Source of the DNA: Diorhabda sublineata
Lineage: Eukaryota > Arthropoda > Insecta > Coleoptera > Chrysomelidae
Direction of reading: 5' to 3'
Length of the DNA: 64,000 nt
Assembly (NCBI RefSeq): GCF_026230105.1
Contig: NC_079475.1
Coordinates: 35,090,086-35,154,085 of the forward strand
Position 1 is the stretch's first letter; the number at the start of each line of letters is the position of its first letter. Below the pieces are notes generated by a model, which ran no database searches, was not told the origin of the DNA, and worked only from the letters and a program-made list of their open reading frames with translations. The translations under genes and the position numbers were made by a program. This document shows, piece by piece, positions 22,873-33,719 of the stretch.

Positions 22873-23929
22873 TACTCGTGAGCAAAAAAATCGACTTGTA
22901 CGACACCCCGATAATCCCAAATCAGAGGAAAAAAACAGCACGAAATTGTATTTTTAACACGGTTATATTATCTTCACTTGTATGAGGGTTTGTTTAATTG
23001 CAACTCTCCTTTGGGACAAGAGAAAGTGGCTTATTTAATAAATTTCAGTCGACAACCTTACCAACTACACCGTTATGGCTCGATACAAGTTTCGACGAGA
23101 TGTAGGTATATAAGCAGCGAAGCGGAAGTGGTATCAATTAAAAATTATAGTTGAAACAAACTGAAAAACACGCTCTTAAAATAAATCAAACTAAAAAGTT
23201 GAAAATAATTTTTAAAATAAACTTAAAACAATAATTAATGAAAAATAGTAATATTATTGTACCACCCTTCACATGCTTGTTTATAAGAGTGCTAATTAAG
23301 GGTAATTAATCCTTATAATAGGCTATCCACCTGATCTACCACTATCAGTTAGCAATCAATGGTCAACCGATACGCATTTCCGTTCATAACAAACAAGACT
23401 CCTACCTGAAAATGGACACAAGTGATGAAGCTGCTCAAACTGTCATCCTATTATGTCAAGGCCAGGGGGTTGTAGATGAGTCAGTTGCTGTTTCCAGAGT
23501 TTACCTTCGTCATCAAGAGACTGGTAAGTTTCATCGAAGACGTGGTTCTGGAAGAAAAAGGTGCACATCCGAGAGAGATGTAGCTGTGAGTAGCTGGACA
23601 GCCAGAAGAAAAGTTAAGCCAGTTAACTTTGAGCCAAAAAGGCTAGGCTACTGGCCCCAAATTAACTCCAGCCCACTGAGCAGCACGTCCACGATTTGCC
23701 AGACAACACGTTAATTGGACTGACGAACAATGGGGCTCTGTTCTATTCTCAAACGAAAGCAGAATGTGCCTGCATGGTAGAGATAGAAAGCAAGAGGCTA
23801 CAGAAGAAAAAAAAAATAACTCGTTAACTGCATAGACCGATCTATACCGAGACCGAGAGCTATAGATGTTTTGCCAAAGACTTTTGATCGTGAGCGCACG
23901 ATTTCAGCCGATTTTTTTGCTCACGAGTT
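22873..23929 (+). mobile_element. Tc1-like DNA transposon, internally decayed, with TIRs and TA duplication
   Basis: Ends match as TACTCGTGAGCAAAAAAATC at the left and AACTCGTGAGCAAAAAAATC (complement) at the right, bounded by TA at 22871-22872 and 23930-23931. Inside, from 23412, plus-strand frames read SDEAAQTVILLCQGQG, RVYLRHQETGKFHRRRGSGR (HTH and linker), then HVNWTDEQWGSVLFSNESRM (the first DDE aspartate region, with DES changed to NES) and LHGRDRK. The catalytic second half is missing. Length 1057 bp against roughly 1.6 kb for intact Tc1 elements. Not autonomous. Confidence 0.92.
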
Positions 23930-23931
23930 TA

Positions 23932-25085
23932 TAAAAAATATCATAGTTAGTTAACTAGGAGGGAAAAAAATTTTTCTAATAAAAATTTTAAAAAATTAAT
24001 GAAAAACTTATTTTAACTGAATATTAGTAAGGAGTAATTGGGGGAGGATATAGAAATGGTAGTGTGCACACCAATTTGTTTCAATGTTTCTGCACACTTA
24101 ACATAACTAATTGGTGTTTCTAGCGTAAAGAATGAGATTTATTCAAATTTAGTGTAAATGGATTGTTAATTTAGAAGTGTATAGTAGATCAATTACTGTC
24201 AATTGTATGTATGGATTAAATAACGTAAAAAATAATTCAATTTGTCTACTTTTTTAGAAAACGACCAAAGATCATAAATTAAAAAAGGGATGAATAACGT
24301 GTTTATCATAGAAACCTTTTTCATGTTTCGAATCGACTTTGATAAGTATTAGTACGAAGTTTATAAATTCAAAAGTATTCAATATTAATAGGTCCAGTGA
24401 TTACTTTTTCGAGAACAACAAAAATTGAAATAGAAAAAATATAATTAAAAATTGTAATATAGACATAATTAAATTAGCATGTATGAAAAATAAAGCTGAT
24501 TTAAACCAAAATATAATCGTAAAAATAATAAATGTCATAAATTCCAATTCATACGATCGGTACCTTAGTCATTCTACATAGCACATGGTTGCTAAGTTAA
24601 TTTCATTGCCAAATCAGAAATTAGAATAAAAAGTAAAGTTTCTGCATGAACATGATAGTTGTATGTGAAAACAACAAATTGTATTTTCTGGCAAAACGCT
24701 AGGGACAAAATTGTAAAAGATCAACAACTGCCTATCAAAATGCTGAAATCTCTTTTATACTTCAACTTTAACGAGTTTCATTAAAACTTCCTCAAAAACT
24801 AACTTTATGAATGAAGGTACTTCAAAGTTAAAAACTCCAAGAAGTTGGCAGCGCACTTTGGAGTTACAAAATTTTGAAGGTCTTCTAGGTTTGTTCAACT
24901 TTGCTCTAAAACGACATAGGGCTGAGAGTGAAACATTTAGAGAAAATTGAGGGAAATATTTTTGAGTTGGCACTGCTCTTTTAAGATATCGCGATTCTGG
25001 GGGTTGTTCTAAGTTTATTCTATAATAAGTTTCAATCTTGAAAAATAAAAAGAATTACAGTTTATATATTGACAGCTCAAAAAGC
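23932..25085. other. AT-rich sequence, nothing recognised
   Basis: No ORF or repeat boundary with recognisable content. Confidence 0.4.
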
Positions 25086-25320
25086 AGTCTAACATGGTAT
25101 TCTACTAAATGCAAAAATTGAAAAATACGGGTTGCAATATAAACATAAAAATCCACTTCGTCCATAGTCAACTGGATAGGTTTCCAGAAAATTTGGAAGA
25201 TAAGAGCGAACAGAGAGAGTTTATGCATCAGGAGTTACGCGACATTGAAGAGCACTTCCGGTTTCTGGGATACGAATATAATATTTGTTGGTCTCTGCTA
25301 TGTCATTTTCAAAAGTCTAC
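25086..25320 (+). pseudogene. fragment of a dispersed, element-like ORF
   Basis: Reads KIHFVHSQLDRFPENLEDKS, then REFMHQELRDIEEHFR and NICWSL. I recognise the pattern of HSHLDxFPENLG followed by FHQD, seen in a multi-copy, transposon-associated protein family in arthropods and other animals, whose function I cannot state. Only about 70 codons resemble it; the rest of the ORF to 25417 looks random. Confidence 0.5.
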
Positions 25321-28300
25321 ACATCACAGAAAAACATTAAAAAAAGTTTTCCTTAGTAAATACATCATTTTATTCCCACATTGCCAAAACTCAGATGCTA
25401 GAACTATAAAAATCTAATCTTATTTTTGCCAACAGCATATGTAGTCAAAAATTGCTAAAATTTCGTCAGCAACAGATGTAAAATTAGTAAATTAGTATAA
25501 ATTGTAAAGAAACTGAAATCAATTTGTTGTCGGAGGTCACTAACACATTTTTTTTAATAAAAATTTGTGCCAATCACTCACACTTACTTTTTCCGCTTAA
25601 CTTGCGATTTCTCCACAATAATTAAATAAAATTTTGAAGGCGGTAGGCCCTGCAGACCATCCTCTAAGCTTCCGGCTTTGTTTCAGCTCAAAACGCTCAG
25701 ACATAATTTCCAGCTCGAAAACCAATCAGAACCATTTATATTTTAATAAAAATAAGCTTTCAAAGCTTTAACTACCCCACTTTAGCACTAACCAAAATTA
25801 ACCTATCTGAAAGGGCTCCCATTTCTACTCATCCTGTCCTCCTTGGATAAAGCAACAACCAAAATTTTATACATCTCTAAATATATTCTCCTAGCATGAA
25901 ATACACATCGATATATTAAAAAAACGATTTCTAAATATCAATAATTCCACTCACTATAAGAAAATTCTGTATACTCGTACTAATGCATCTAATTCCGAGG
26001 CCTTCGCAAATTATACAGTAGCCAATTCACATCAAATAATCGTCTGCCATCTTTCCGTATATAGGAAAATTATGTGCAATCCTCCAAGCCCTTAATTCTC
26101 TATCTCCTGACGACAAATAAGTAGTTCTTGGTCTCATATAGTAGAGTGCGTTCGCACAAATCCAACAAGTTTTACACCAAGTTCAACTTGTTGCTCCGAT
26201 CATTGATCTATCGCTATATAAAAACAACCCACAAAGATTTGCATTATTGTTTTATATTCAGGCAGATATTTTCGATTTGGAAGAACTAAGGATATATGTA
26301 GAGGAAAATATCTAATTTTATTATAAATATAAACAAAGAAAATCATCGGGAAAACAAACCTGGTGGAAAGTTGTACAACTATTGCCATTAGGGACCTTTT
26401 GGAGGCTCTTTTACTCTATTAAACTTTTAACTATGAATATAAATTGTACTTTCAAAACGCTATTGATTTCTATTTTTTCTTTTATTTAGTTTAGTAAATT
26501 AAGAATCAAACAAATCACTCATGGTATGTAATGGTTATTTATTCTACAATAATAATAGTCGAGTGCGCCTGAGCGATAACGAGAGCTGGGAATAAAGTTC
26601 GAGACTAGTAAATATACACTGCAGAACAAAATATTTTGCCCACCCCATAATCGATTCATTAAATTTCTAAGTAATACACTTTAACAAGTTTCTCTTTCAA
26701 ATTGTCAAGTTAAGGATAAAACGGTGTCTACCAAATGCAAAAAATAATGTCCGTTATTTCTTTACTTTATATTTTGTGGTGATTGCGACACGTTTAAACC
26801 CGAGGGTGGTAAGTTGACTTACAACCTGTCTTCCAAGGAAATTGCTACTTATGTCCTTCAAAACAAGTCAAAATACGTTATTTACATCACAGGAAGAAGG
26901 AAAAAATAATTGTTGCGGAAGTTATTTTGCATAGGAAACGCTTATTATACTAAAAAATTTCCTGGTCACATTGAATACCATTAATACATTTACTTTAAAA
27001 AACATTTTAATTGATCCTTGACGAGGGATTATGTCAAACCAAATTTTTAAGAGAGATTAATCCACCATACCACGATTGGGTGTGTACTTGGTAGGTGAAG
27101 AATTAGATGGTACTTAAAACCAACGGTAATTCATTACAGCTTATAGCACAAAACATACCCAATAAGAAGGTCAACTTGTATCTAAATTTCAGCAACAATA
27201 ATTTAGTTCTTCCACTTACTAATCGTGGCGTTAGTGTAATAAAAAATGTGTCATTACTGTCAATGTCAATTGTCAAGATAAATAATCATTTGTTTCAATT
27301 TCCCAAACGCTTTCCTGACGTGTGTTCTAAATGGGAAGAATTTTGAAAAACCCATACTGAATTACATATTACACTTTTCACATTTATAGAAAAATCTGAA
27401 TTTTGTAAGTTTCCACTTTAAAAGTGATATTTTAATTATGGCTATTAATTTTCTTTGGTTTAGTTGAAAAAGTAGGTAAATTATTTTGTAAACGAAAGTG
27501 TCCCTGTTCTAAGATGTTTTTAATCGTGAATTCAGGAAACTGCAAAATCAGAACTGGGTGGAAATGAATAACATAGAATATAGTAGATATTCTTTGATAT
27601 ACATTTAAATGAACCGCGAAAATACATTAGTTCTGCCACGTACAATCGAGAGCACTGGAATAGAAAATCCGTCATGTCAATGCCAATGAATAGAATATCT
27701 GCGTCGTTGCTTGCTGCTGCCACTTCTCAAAAACAACATGAAAATTACTAATATTTATACCACCATTTTGCACCTGCCAAAATTTTTTCTTAGTGCCCAT
27801 TTACGCCTTTAAGAAATCGTTGCATACGCTAGTTAGTGCGCAGATTATCTGGCTTGTTAACTCTACTTCAGCTTCGGCCTATATAAATGCATTTATGTTT
27901 AGGATTCGATGTTATCATTGGTAAACCGTGGAGATGATGAGTCCACGTGGACTGACGGTTTGTTAGATGTTTACCGAATTTTATACGGGGAGTAAACATT
28001 ATTTTTTATTTCTTAATTTGGTATGAGTGCCGTGCGTATTTATGAAATATTGATTGTTCCTCGCATAACTGTCTTCTGCAATTTATATTAGAAGAGCTAT
28101 ATGTATATGCCTACAATGTCATCGTCGCCATTGATTTATTTATTATCAAACCAATGACACTGAACTTTCAATTGTGGTTAAACGTCAACTAGATATAAAA
28201 GTATTTCTTTCATTTCTAACTAGTAAAGTGCAAATATTTTGAGCTCTTTTACTTTAAATAAAGTACTTTAAACGGATGGTTTATAATGGGCAGTCAAGGG

Positions 28301-29321
28301 GCTGTTGAGCATATAGGCCTTTAGATAGTCTGCAGTGCCCCACTTGACGTTACCAAAGGCCGATGTTTGTTGAGAAGCCGATCAGACGGTTTGGCTTGAA
28401 CCCTTTGATGCCCTTGTGCATTTAACGGATGGTATCATAGAACCTGCAGTTTACCTATACAAAAACAAACTTTTAATGAAATTTTTTGCTTGATTTGTAC
28501 TGAACAATTCTAATTTTCATTATTTATGAATTATTTGGAACACTCAAATAATTATCGCTAAAACAGACAAAAAACTGCAGCAAAACCTAAAAATCTTCCG
28601 AAATAATCATTTTATGGCATCTTTTAACCGTTAACTGTTCTCCAGACGAGCTTTTCCCGAGAAGACGCAACACATTTGTGAAAGCACTTTGGGCGATGCC
28701 AAGACCACAAATGACGAGTCCCAAAAGTGTCGTTTACTTTATATCACAGAATACTTAAAATAAAAAGTTAATACTAATACTATGAATGGCAACCAAAACA
28801 TGCTAATTTATTCCAAAACCACAGCTCCTTCGCCAAACTTTTAAGTTTACAACAACAATCGAAAAGTTTCAGAATATACACTGCGTCGCAAAATGAAATC
28901 CTAGTTGTAAAACTAGAATAACATATTTATGGTGCTTGGTTCCTATCACTGTCACTTCTTGTATGAGTTACTATAAACCGCTGGTGGTATTTGAAAACCT
29001 GTCAACATACCTTCAAAAATAGTTGACCAATTGCTTTTATCAATTTTTCTTATTTCCACTACTTCTGTCCATGTGTACACCTGTTATACTCAGCAAATAT
29101 GAAGTTAATGCAATTCTTCCCGCAAGCTTCATGAATCATGATAGCCCTAAGAGGGGTGATCTCTTCGTTCCGCTCCTCACCCACTTACAAGGAAAAATTG
29201 AATCTTTATTTTTCAATATAATGTTTATTAAGGTTAACATTGCACGTCTATGTGAATTTACGTTGGAGAAAACTCTTTTTTTTAATTTAGAAATGGGATT
29301 TCGAAATATAAGGAAACCTTA
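25321..29321. other. long AT-rich stretch without recognised genes
   Basis: Small ORFs here show no recognisable family. Two similar 10-base starts, ATATACACTGC at about 26620 and 28877, each followed by an A-rich stretch, might be ends of Tc1-type elements. A diverged direct similarity (TTAGTTCT-CCAC) links 27206 and 27626. Confidence 0.4.
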
Positions 29322-29329
29322 CAAACAAT

Positions 29330-29589
29330 TAGGGTTCACACCAGCAATGAAAATTTAGTGGTCCAAAAGGACCACCTAAGTTATGATTTAGTGGTAGACA
29401 AAAGTAAAAAAATTAACATATGCATGCTACACACACTTTTATACATATTTTTACGGCATATATAAATTCTTTTATGCAAAAACAGCACAGTAAATATAAA
29501 ACATAGGTTTTTTTAAAAATATTTTGGGCGACAAATTTGTCGTCGATGTGTATGATTATCGCTATGTCGCCATGCTGGCGTGAACCCTA
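29330..29589. mobile_element. hAT-type MITE with perfect 8-bp target duplication
   Basis: Terminal inverted repeats TAGGGTTCACACCAGCA (29330) and TGCTGGCGTGAACCCTA (ending 29589) match in 16 of 17 positions. The element is flanked on both sides by CAAACAAT (29322-29329 and 29590-29597). TAGGG ends with an 8-bp duplication are typical of the hAT superfamily. At 260 bp with no coding capacity it is non-autonomous. Confidence 0.9.
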
Positions 29590-29597
29590 CAAACAAT

Positions 29598-30145
29598 GTT
29601 CGAGTCGAGATCTCTATTCGACAGGTTCTGGTATTTGTGTAACCAATGGTTTTCTATGTTCGGGTTGTTTAGTTATTACTTATACATAAAAAATAGGTGC
29701 CTACAGTTTAAATTTACTTTTTGATAAAACTAATCGTGACTTTAGCGCTGAGATTTATGTTGTTGGCTCTTGATCAAAATTAACTGCATTATGAGTAATT
29801 GATAAAGTTTTTTGAACATCATTGAGAGTTCCGTAACGACTGGAGTATTTTATTGTCAGAATCATCAACCTAGCCTTCTGCTATATAGACGTGCTTTTCA
29901 AGTCCCTATTTCGCTTAAGAGTATCAACCTGCAATGCGGCAGAAGCCCTAAGGAATATATATCGGTAACTTTAATTAGGATTGTTTTCTTTTTCATATAT
30001 CCAAACTTATTAATGACAATTTTCTGTACGGTGCACTTGCCGTGTTGATAATTCAAGAAAAATATCACTTTAATTGGACAAAGGTCCAGCATACTATATT
30101 TTGAAAAAATTTTCAGTCACAGTAAAAACAGCTTTCGTTTTAGTA
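29598..30145. other. AT-rich sequence, nothing recognised
   Basis: Overlapping small ORFs on both strands, none family-like. Confidence 0.4.
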
Positions 30146-30149
30146 TTGA

Positions 30150-30640
30150 GTGTGGGAATAAGAAAGGCCGATTCAAAGTCTTGAATGTCTTCCCATTTCA
30201 TGTAATAAATTACGACCGGCACCTATAATGCCCTTAATAAATGCAATGTAATACGTATGTTGAAAAGGATACCTTGTCTGAAGCATCTGTGATAAATTTA
30301 TAGCCGTTTCCTTTTCTTTAGAGAAAACTAAACAGTTTAGAATATTCTTGTAAGTTTATCTCATTTTTCAATTTTGACGTGCTCCTTAACATGGGCTATA
30401 TCTTCCACAAGGCCGAAGATTTATAGATTTCGGAAAATTTTGTAAAATAGTCCAAGAGAACGTTCTCAGAAAAAGAAGTTACTTTATTGATATTCCATGA
30501 AAACCGTGTATGATTTTTCCTTAATTTTTTAGGTAATAAATTGATAGATGTTGCATTTGCAATTTCCACAATTTCTAGAAAACTATACAAATTATAATGC
30601 GAGATATCAGCAATTAATATTTGACGTTTCAAAATGTTTT
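30150..30640 (-). pseudogene. tyrosine-recombinase-like (Crypton-type) ORF remnant
   Basis: Minus-strand reading gives NHTRFSWNINKVTSFSENVL, DYFTKFSEIYKSSALWKI, a stop, then PMLRSTSK, LQEYSKLFSFL, RKGNGYKFITDASDKVS and, after a frameshift, GIIGAGRNLLHEM. The order matches multi-copy insect proteins with a core-binding domain followed by a tyrosine-recombinase-like fold, where GxxGACRxxEL would carry the first catalytic Arg. The later catalytic residues are not visible. The assignment rests on remembered family pattern. Confidence 0.42.
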
Positions 30641-30795
30641 CAATTTGATTAGCATCGACTTTCTGTATACAATGTTCTAACGATTGCGCAAGGCCCGAAA
30701 ATACGAAGTACGTGCCGGCCGGGGGATTCCGAGGTGGAATCCAATGGGTATAGAGCTGATATCAATTTTTCAATATCTAATAGTCCAGAGCCGGT

Positions 30796-33347
30796 AACAC
30801 TGAAAGTCCCTTCATAGCGGAATAAAAAAATTCTTAATTAAATTAATAGAACATAAGTATAGGAATGCATTAAGCTCGGTATGCGAGGATCTGGCATAAC
30901 TATTTGAAGTGTGATAAAGGCTAAAATTTCTCATGCCGGAAACTTAATTTATTTATTTTTATGTAATTTTTAAAAATATCTTGGTATGCGCGCTCAAAAA
31001 CTGCCGGAAAAATCCCGCCTTCCATTTTAAAGTACATAAACTATATTAGCCTCTACTCGAAAATGTACGATGTTCAATAAGATGTCTTTTTCTCTTCTTT
31101 GATTTAAAAGAATATGAGGATTAATATGATTCAAGGAATAATAACAAAATTTTTATTTTAGATAATTGAAACAATAAAATAATATTGAAATAATTGACAG
31201 TTTATTCTCAAACTTGGAATATTTATTGATCTTTTGCTTCAAGTATCATACACTTTACAGCGTGTAGTTGTTCTTTTGTCCAAAACTTCTGATCTATTAT
31301 CTGGAGGCATCCCACTTGTGCACGGCGAAAAATTGTTGCCGCACCCTGAATGCCACACCTCTCTCTTATATTTCATAGCCATGAATGTTGTTTACGCCCT
31401 GGTCTTCTCCATCCGTCGATCTTTCACGTCAGTATGAGCTTGAGAGTTGAATATCTCGGTCCTCGCAGGATGTGTCCCAAATAAGATACTTATCGTTGTT
31501 TAATTACCGCGATCAGTTCTCTCCCACACCCACACAGTACTTCTTAATTCGTCATGTGCTATCCATGGGATCGGCAGAAGACTGTGCAACAGCCCAATTC
31601 CCATTGTTTCTATTCTGTTTAAGGATCTCACTTTCAGGGATCACGTCTCCATACCATACAAAAGGATTGGCCAAATTTTATTTTATCACCCTCAATCTAA
31701 GACTTACGGGGACTTCTTAACGGATTAGGAACTTTGTAAAAGCTGTTTTTGCAATTGCTATCCGAGTTTTAACTTCCTCGTCGCAATCTTATTTCTCATA
31801 TTAACATACATCCAAGGTATTTAAATTTATTGACACTCTCCATGTTATTTCCATTGACAAGTCAATTGAGCTTCGCCGGGTTGTTGTCTGCTTATGACCA
31901 TTAGTTTGATTTTATAGGCGTTTATTGTGAGTCCGTATTTAGTTCCAATTTCGTTGATAGAATTGACTAGCTCTTGTCGGCTAAATCGCAGTATCGTAGG
32001 CATTTGCTTTAATTTTTTTTTTGATGGTCTTGTAATGCCAGCTGAAAAATTCGTTTTACATATATGTTACATAGCATGGGTGAAAGTATGCATCCCTGAC
32101 GGACTCCCCTAAGTATCTGAAGGTGTTCCGTAGTTAGAGACCCACTAGTTCGCAGTTGCGCTGTTCGATCTGCATACATCCTTTAGGATATATTTATTGA
32201 TAATCTTCGATATCAATTTCATCTATATCGCAACGGTTTTCATTTTCTGATTCCTTACTTTCTTCTTCATTTAATTGGCCACCAAGAATTTCTCTAACTT
32301 TTGAAGGTGCTACTGGATATTGTTGATTAATGTTTTTTTATATAAATAAAATAAATAATATAGTTTCGTACAGAGAACTGTTTTAGAGGTGGTGAATCGC
32401 AAGAGTTGGAATATTTGCAATAGTTTCTATGATGGAGAATAGACTATATAGTCTCCATGGTTTCTTTGTATCGTTTATTACATTCCTCTAGTTCAGGTTG
32501 TCTTTGGGCATTTTAGAAGGTAGAAGCTATTCTGTCCCTTCAGTCTGGTCCACCTTCAAATGTCGAATGTTTTGTCATTTCGTTTTCTATTTTGGAAAGA
32601 AGTGTTGCATCATTTGGAATATTATCAATTCATCTTGTTTTTATCACGATATTATACATGTTATCACGAAAAGGCTGATACGAGAATATAGATAATGATG
32701 TGTTAATCATTGGTCTCGGAAATATTCACATATTCAAAAACCAAAAAATATGAATAACAAATAAATTAGGTGAAGAAATTAATTATATAAGTTGTATATC
32801 TATATTGCACGAGAATTAGGTCCATCACTTTGTCGAACTCTTCGGGGCTTCTATGCCTTCACGGGATCTGATTATACAGCAGCTTTTAAATTCTTTTAAA
32901 TCTAAGCAGAGAAAAAGACATCTTATTCCACAAAAAGTATTTACTCTAAAATAAATTTTGTCGTAGATGCTAATGTTTATGTACTTCAAAATGGTAGGCA
33001 GGATTTATCTGGCAGATTTTGAGCGCGTATATTTTTAAAAATTACATAAAAATAAAAAATAAAAAGTTTCCGGTATGATGAAGAAATTTTAGCCCTCATA
33101 ACACAATTTAAATAGGTATGCCTTTCCAACAAAAAAGTGGTTTGCATGATTCTTTTCTAAAAGCCAATAAAATTTACTGTCGTATACATTAAAAAAAATT
33201 AAAACATTTTTTTCAATTTTTTTTACATTGTTTCAGCAATAGGATTCCACGCATACAGAGCTTAATTTATTCCTATAATTATGTTCTATTTATTTAAATA
33301 ATTTTTTTTTTATTCCGCTATGAAGGGACTTTCAGTTTTACCGTTAT
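30796..33347 (-). mobile_element. long-terminal-inverted-repeat DNA element with nested RT fragment
   Basis: The left arm (30796 to about 31120) and right arm (about 32886-33347) are inverted copies: CTGAAAGTCCCTTCATAGCG near both outer ends, then TAGAACATAA, a GCTAAAATTTCT block, ACATAAAAATAAA and an AAGATGTCTTTTTCTC block. The right arm holds about 130 bp that the left lacks. Minus-strand reading of 32200-32590 gives EMTKHSTFEGGP, NAQRQPELEECNKRYKETME and an acidic end VREILGGQLNEEESKE to DIDEIDIEDYQ, probably the tail of the element's own protein. The superfamily was not identified. Confidence 0.7.
31200..32175 (-). pseudogene. non-LTR retrotransposon 3' coding fragment inside the long-TIR element
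   Basis: Minus-strand frames read TINAYKIKLMVISR, VNGNNMESVNKFKYLGC (the region just after the RT YADD motif), KTRIAIAKTAF, and later SYLGHILRGPRYSTLKLIL and KIDGEDQGVNN. This is the usual order at the 3' coding end of many LINE polyproteins. Many stops. It interrupts the body of the long-TIR element, so it arrived later. Confidence 0.8.
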
Positions 33348-33715
33348 AAGTGTTATAAATATGAATGTATACGTATTGGAACAGTCAAATGGATTGAATT
33401 CGTTAATAAATAAATAACGTTGTATTGAGAAAAAAGCTTGGACACGTCGATTTGTCTTTGCTAGTGCGCATTTTTTTTAATTTTAAAAACACCCTCTCCT
33501 GTATATTATTCATTTTTTGGATTTTTCTGTAAACTGTAGACATGTACAGTATCCTATACCTATCTCCAACTGTTTCGAAAAAATTAAGTCTTTTCAGGTT
33601 AATTACAAAATCAGATTTATTAACATAAGACAAAATAATTTTATTAACATTAAAAAAAGAAAATTATTATAAATTTGCTAAGCAAATACTATTCCATTGA
33701 TCAGTTTCAGTGCTA
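33348..33715. other. AT-rich spacer
   Basis: Nothing recognised, except a possible element end AACACCCTCTCCTGTA at about 33487. Confidence 0.4.
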
Positions 33716-33719
33716 TTTT

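Noticed and set aside
26620..28905. A single Tc1-type element bounded by the two ATATACACTGC motifs
   Set aside because: Both motifs point the same way, so they cannot be the inverted ends of one element.
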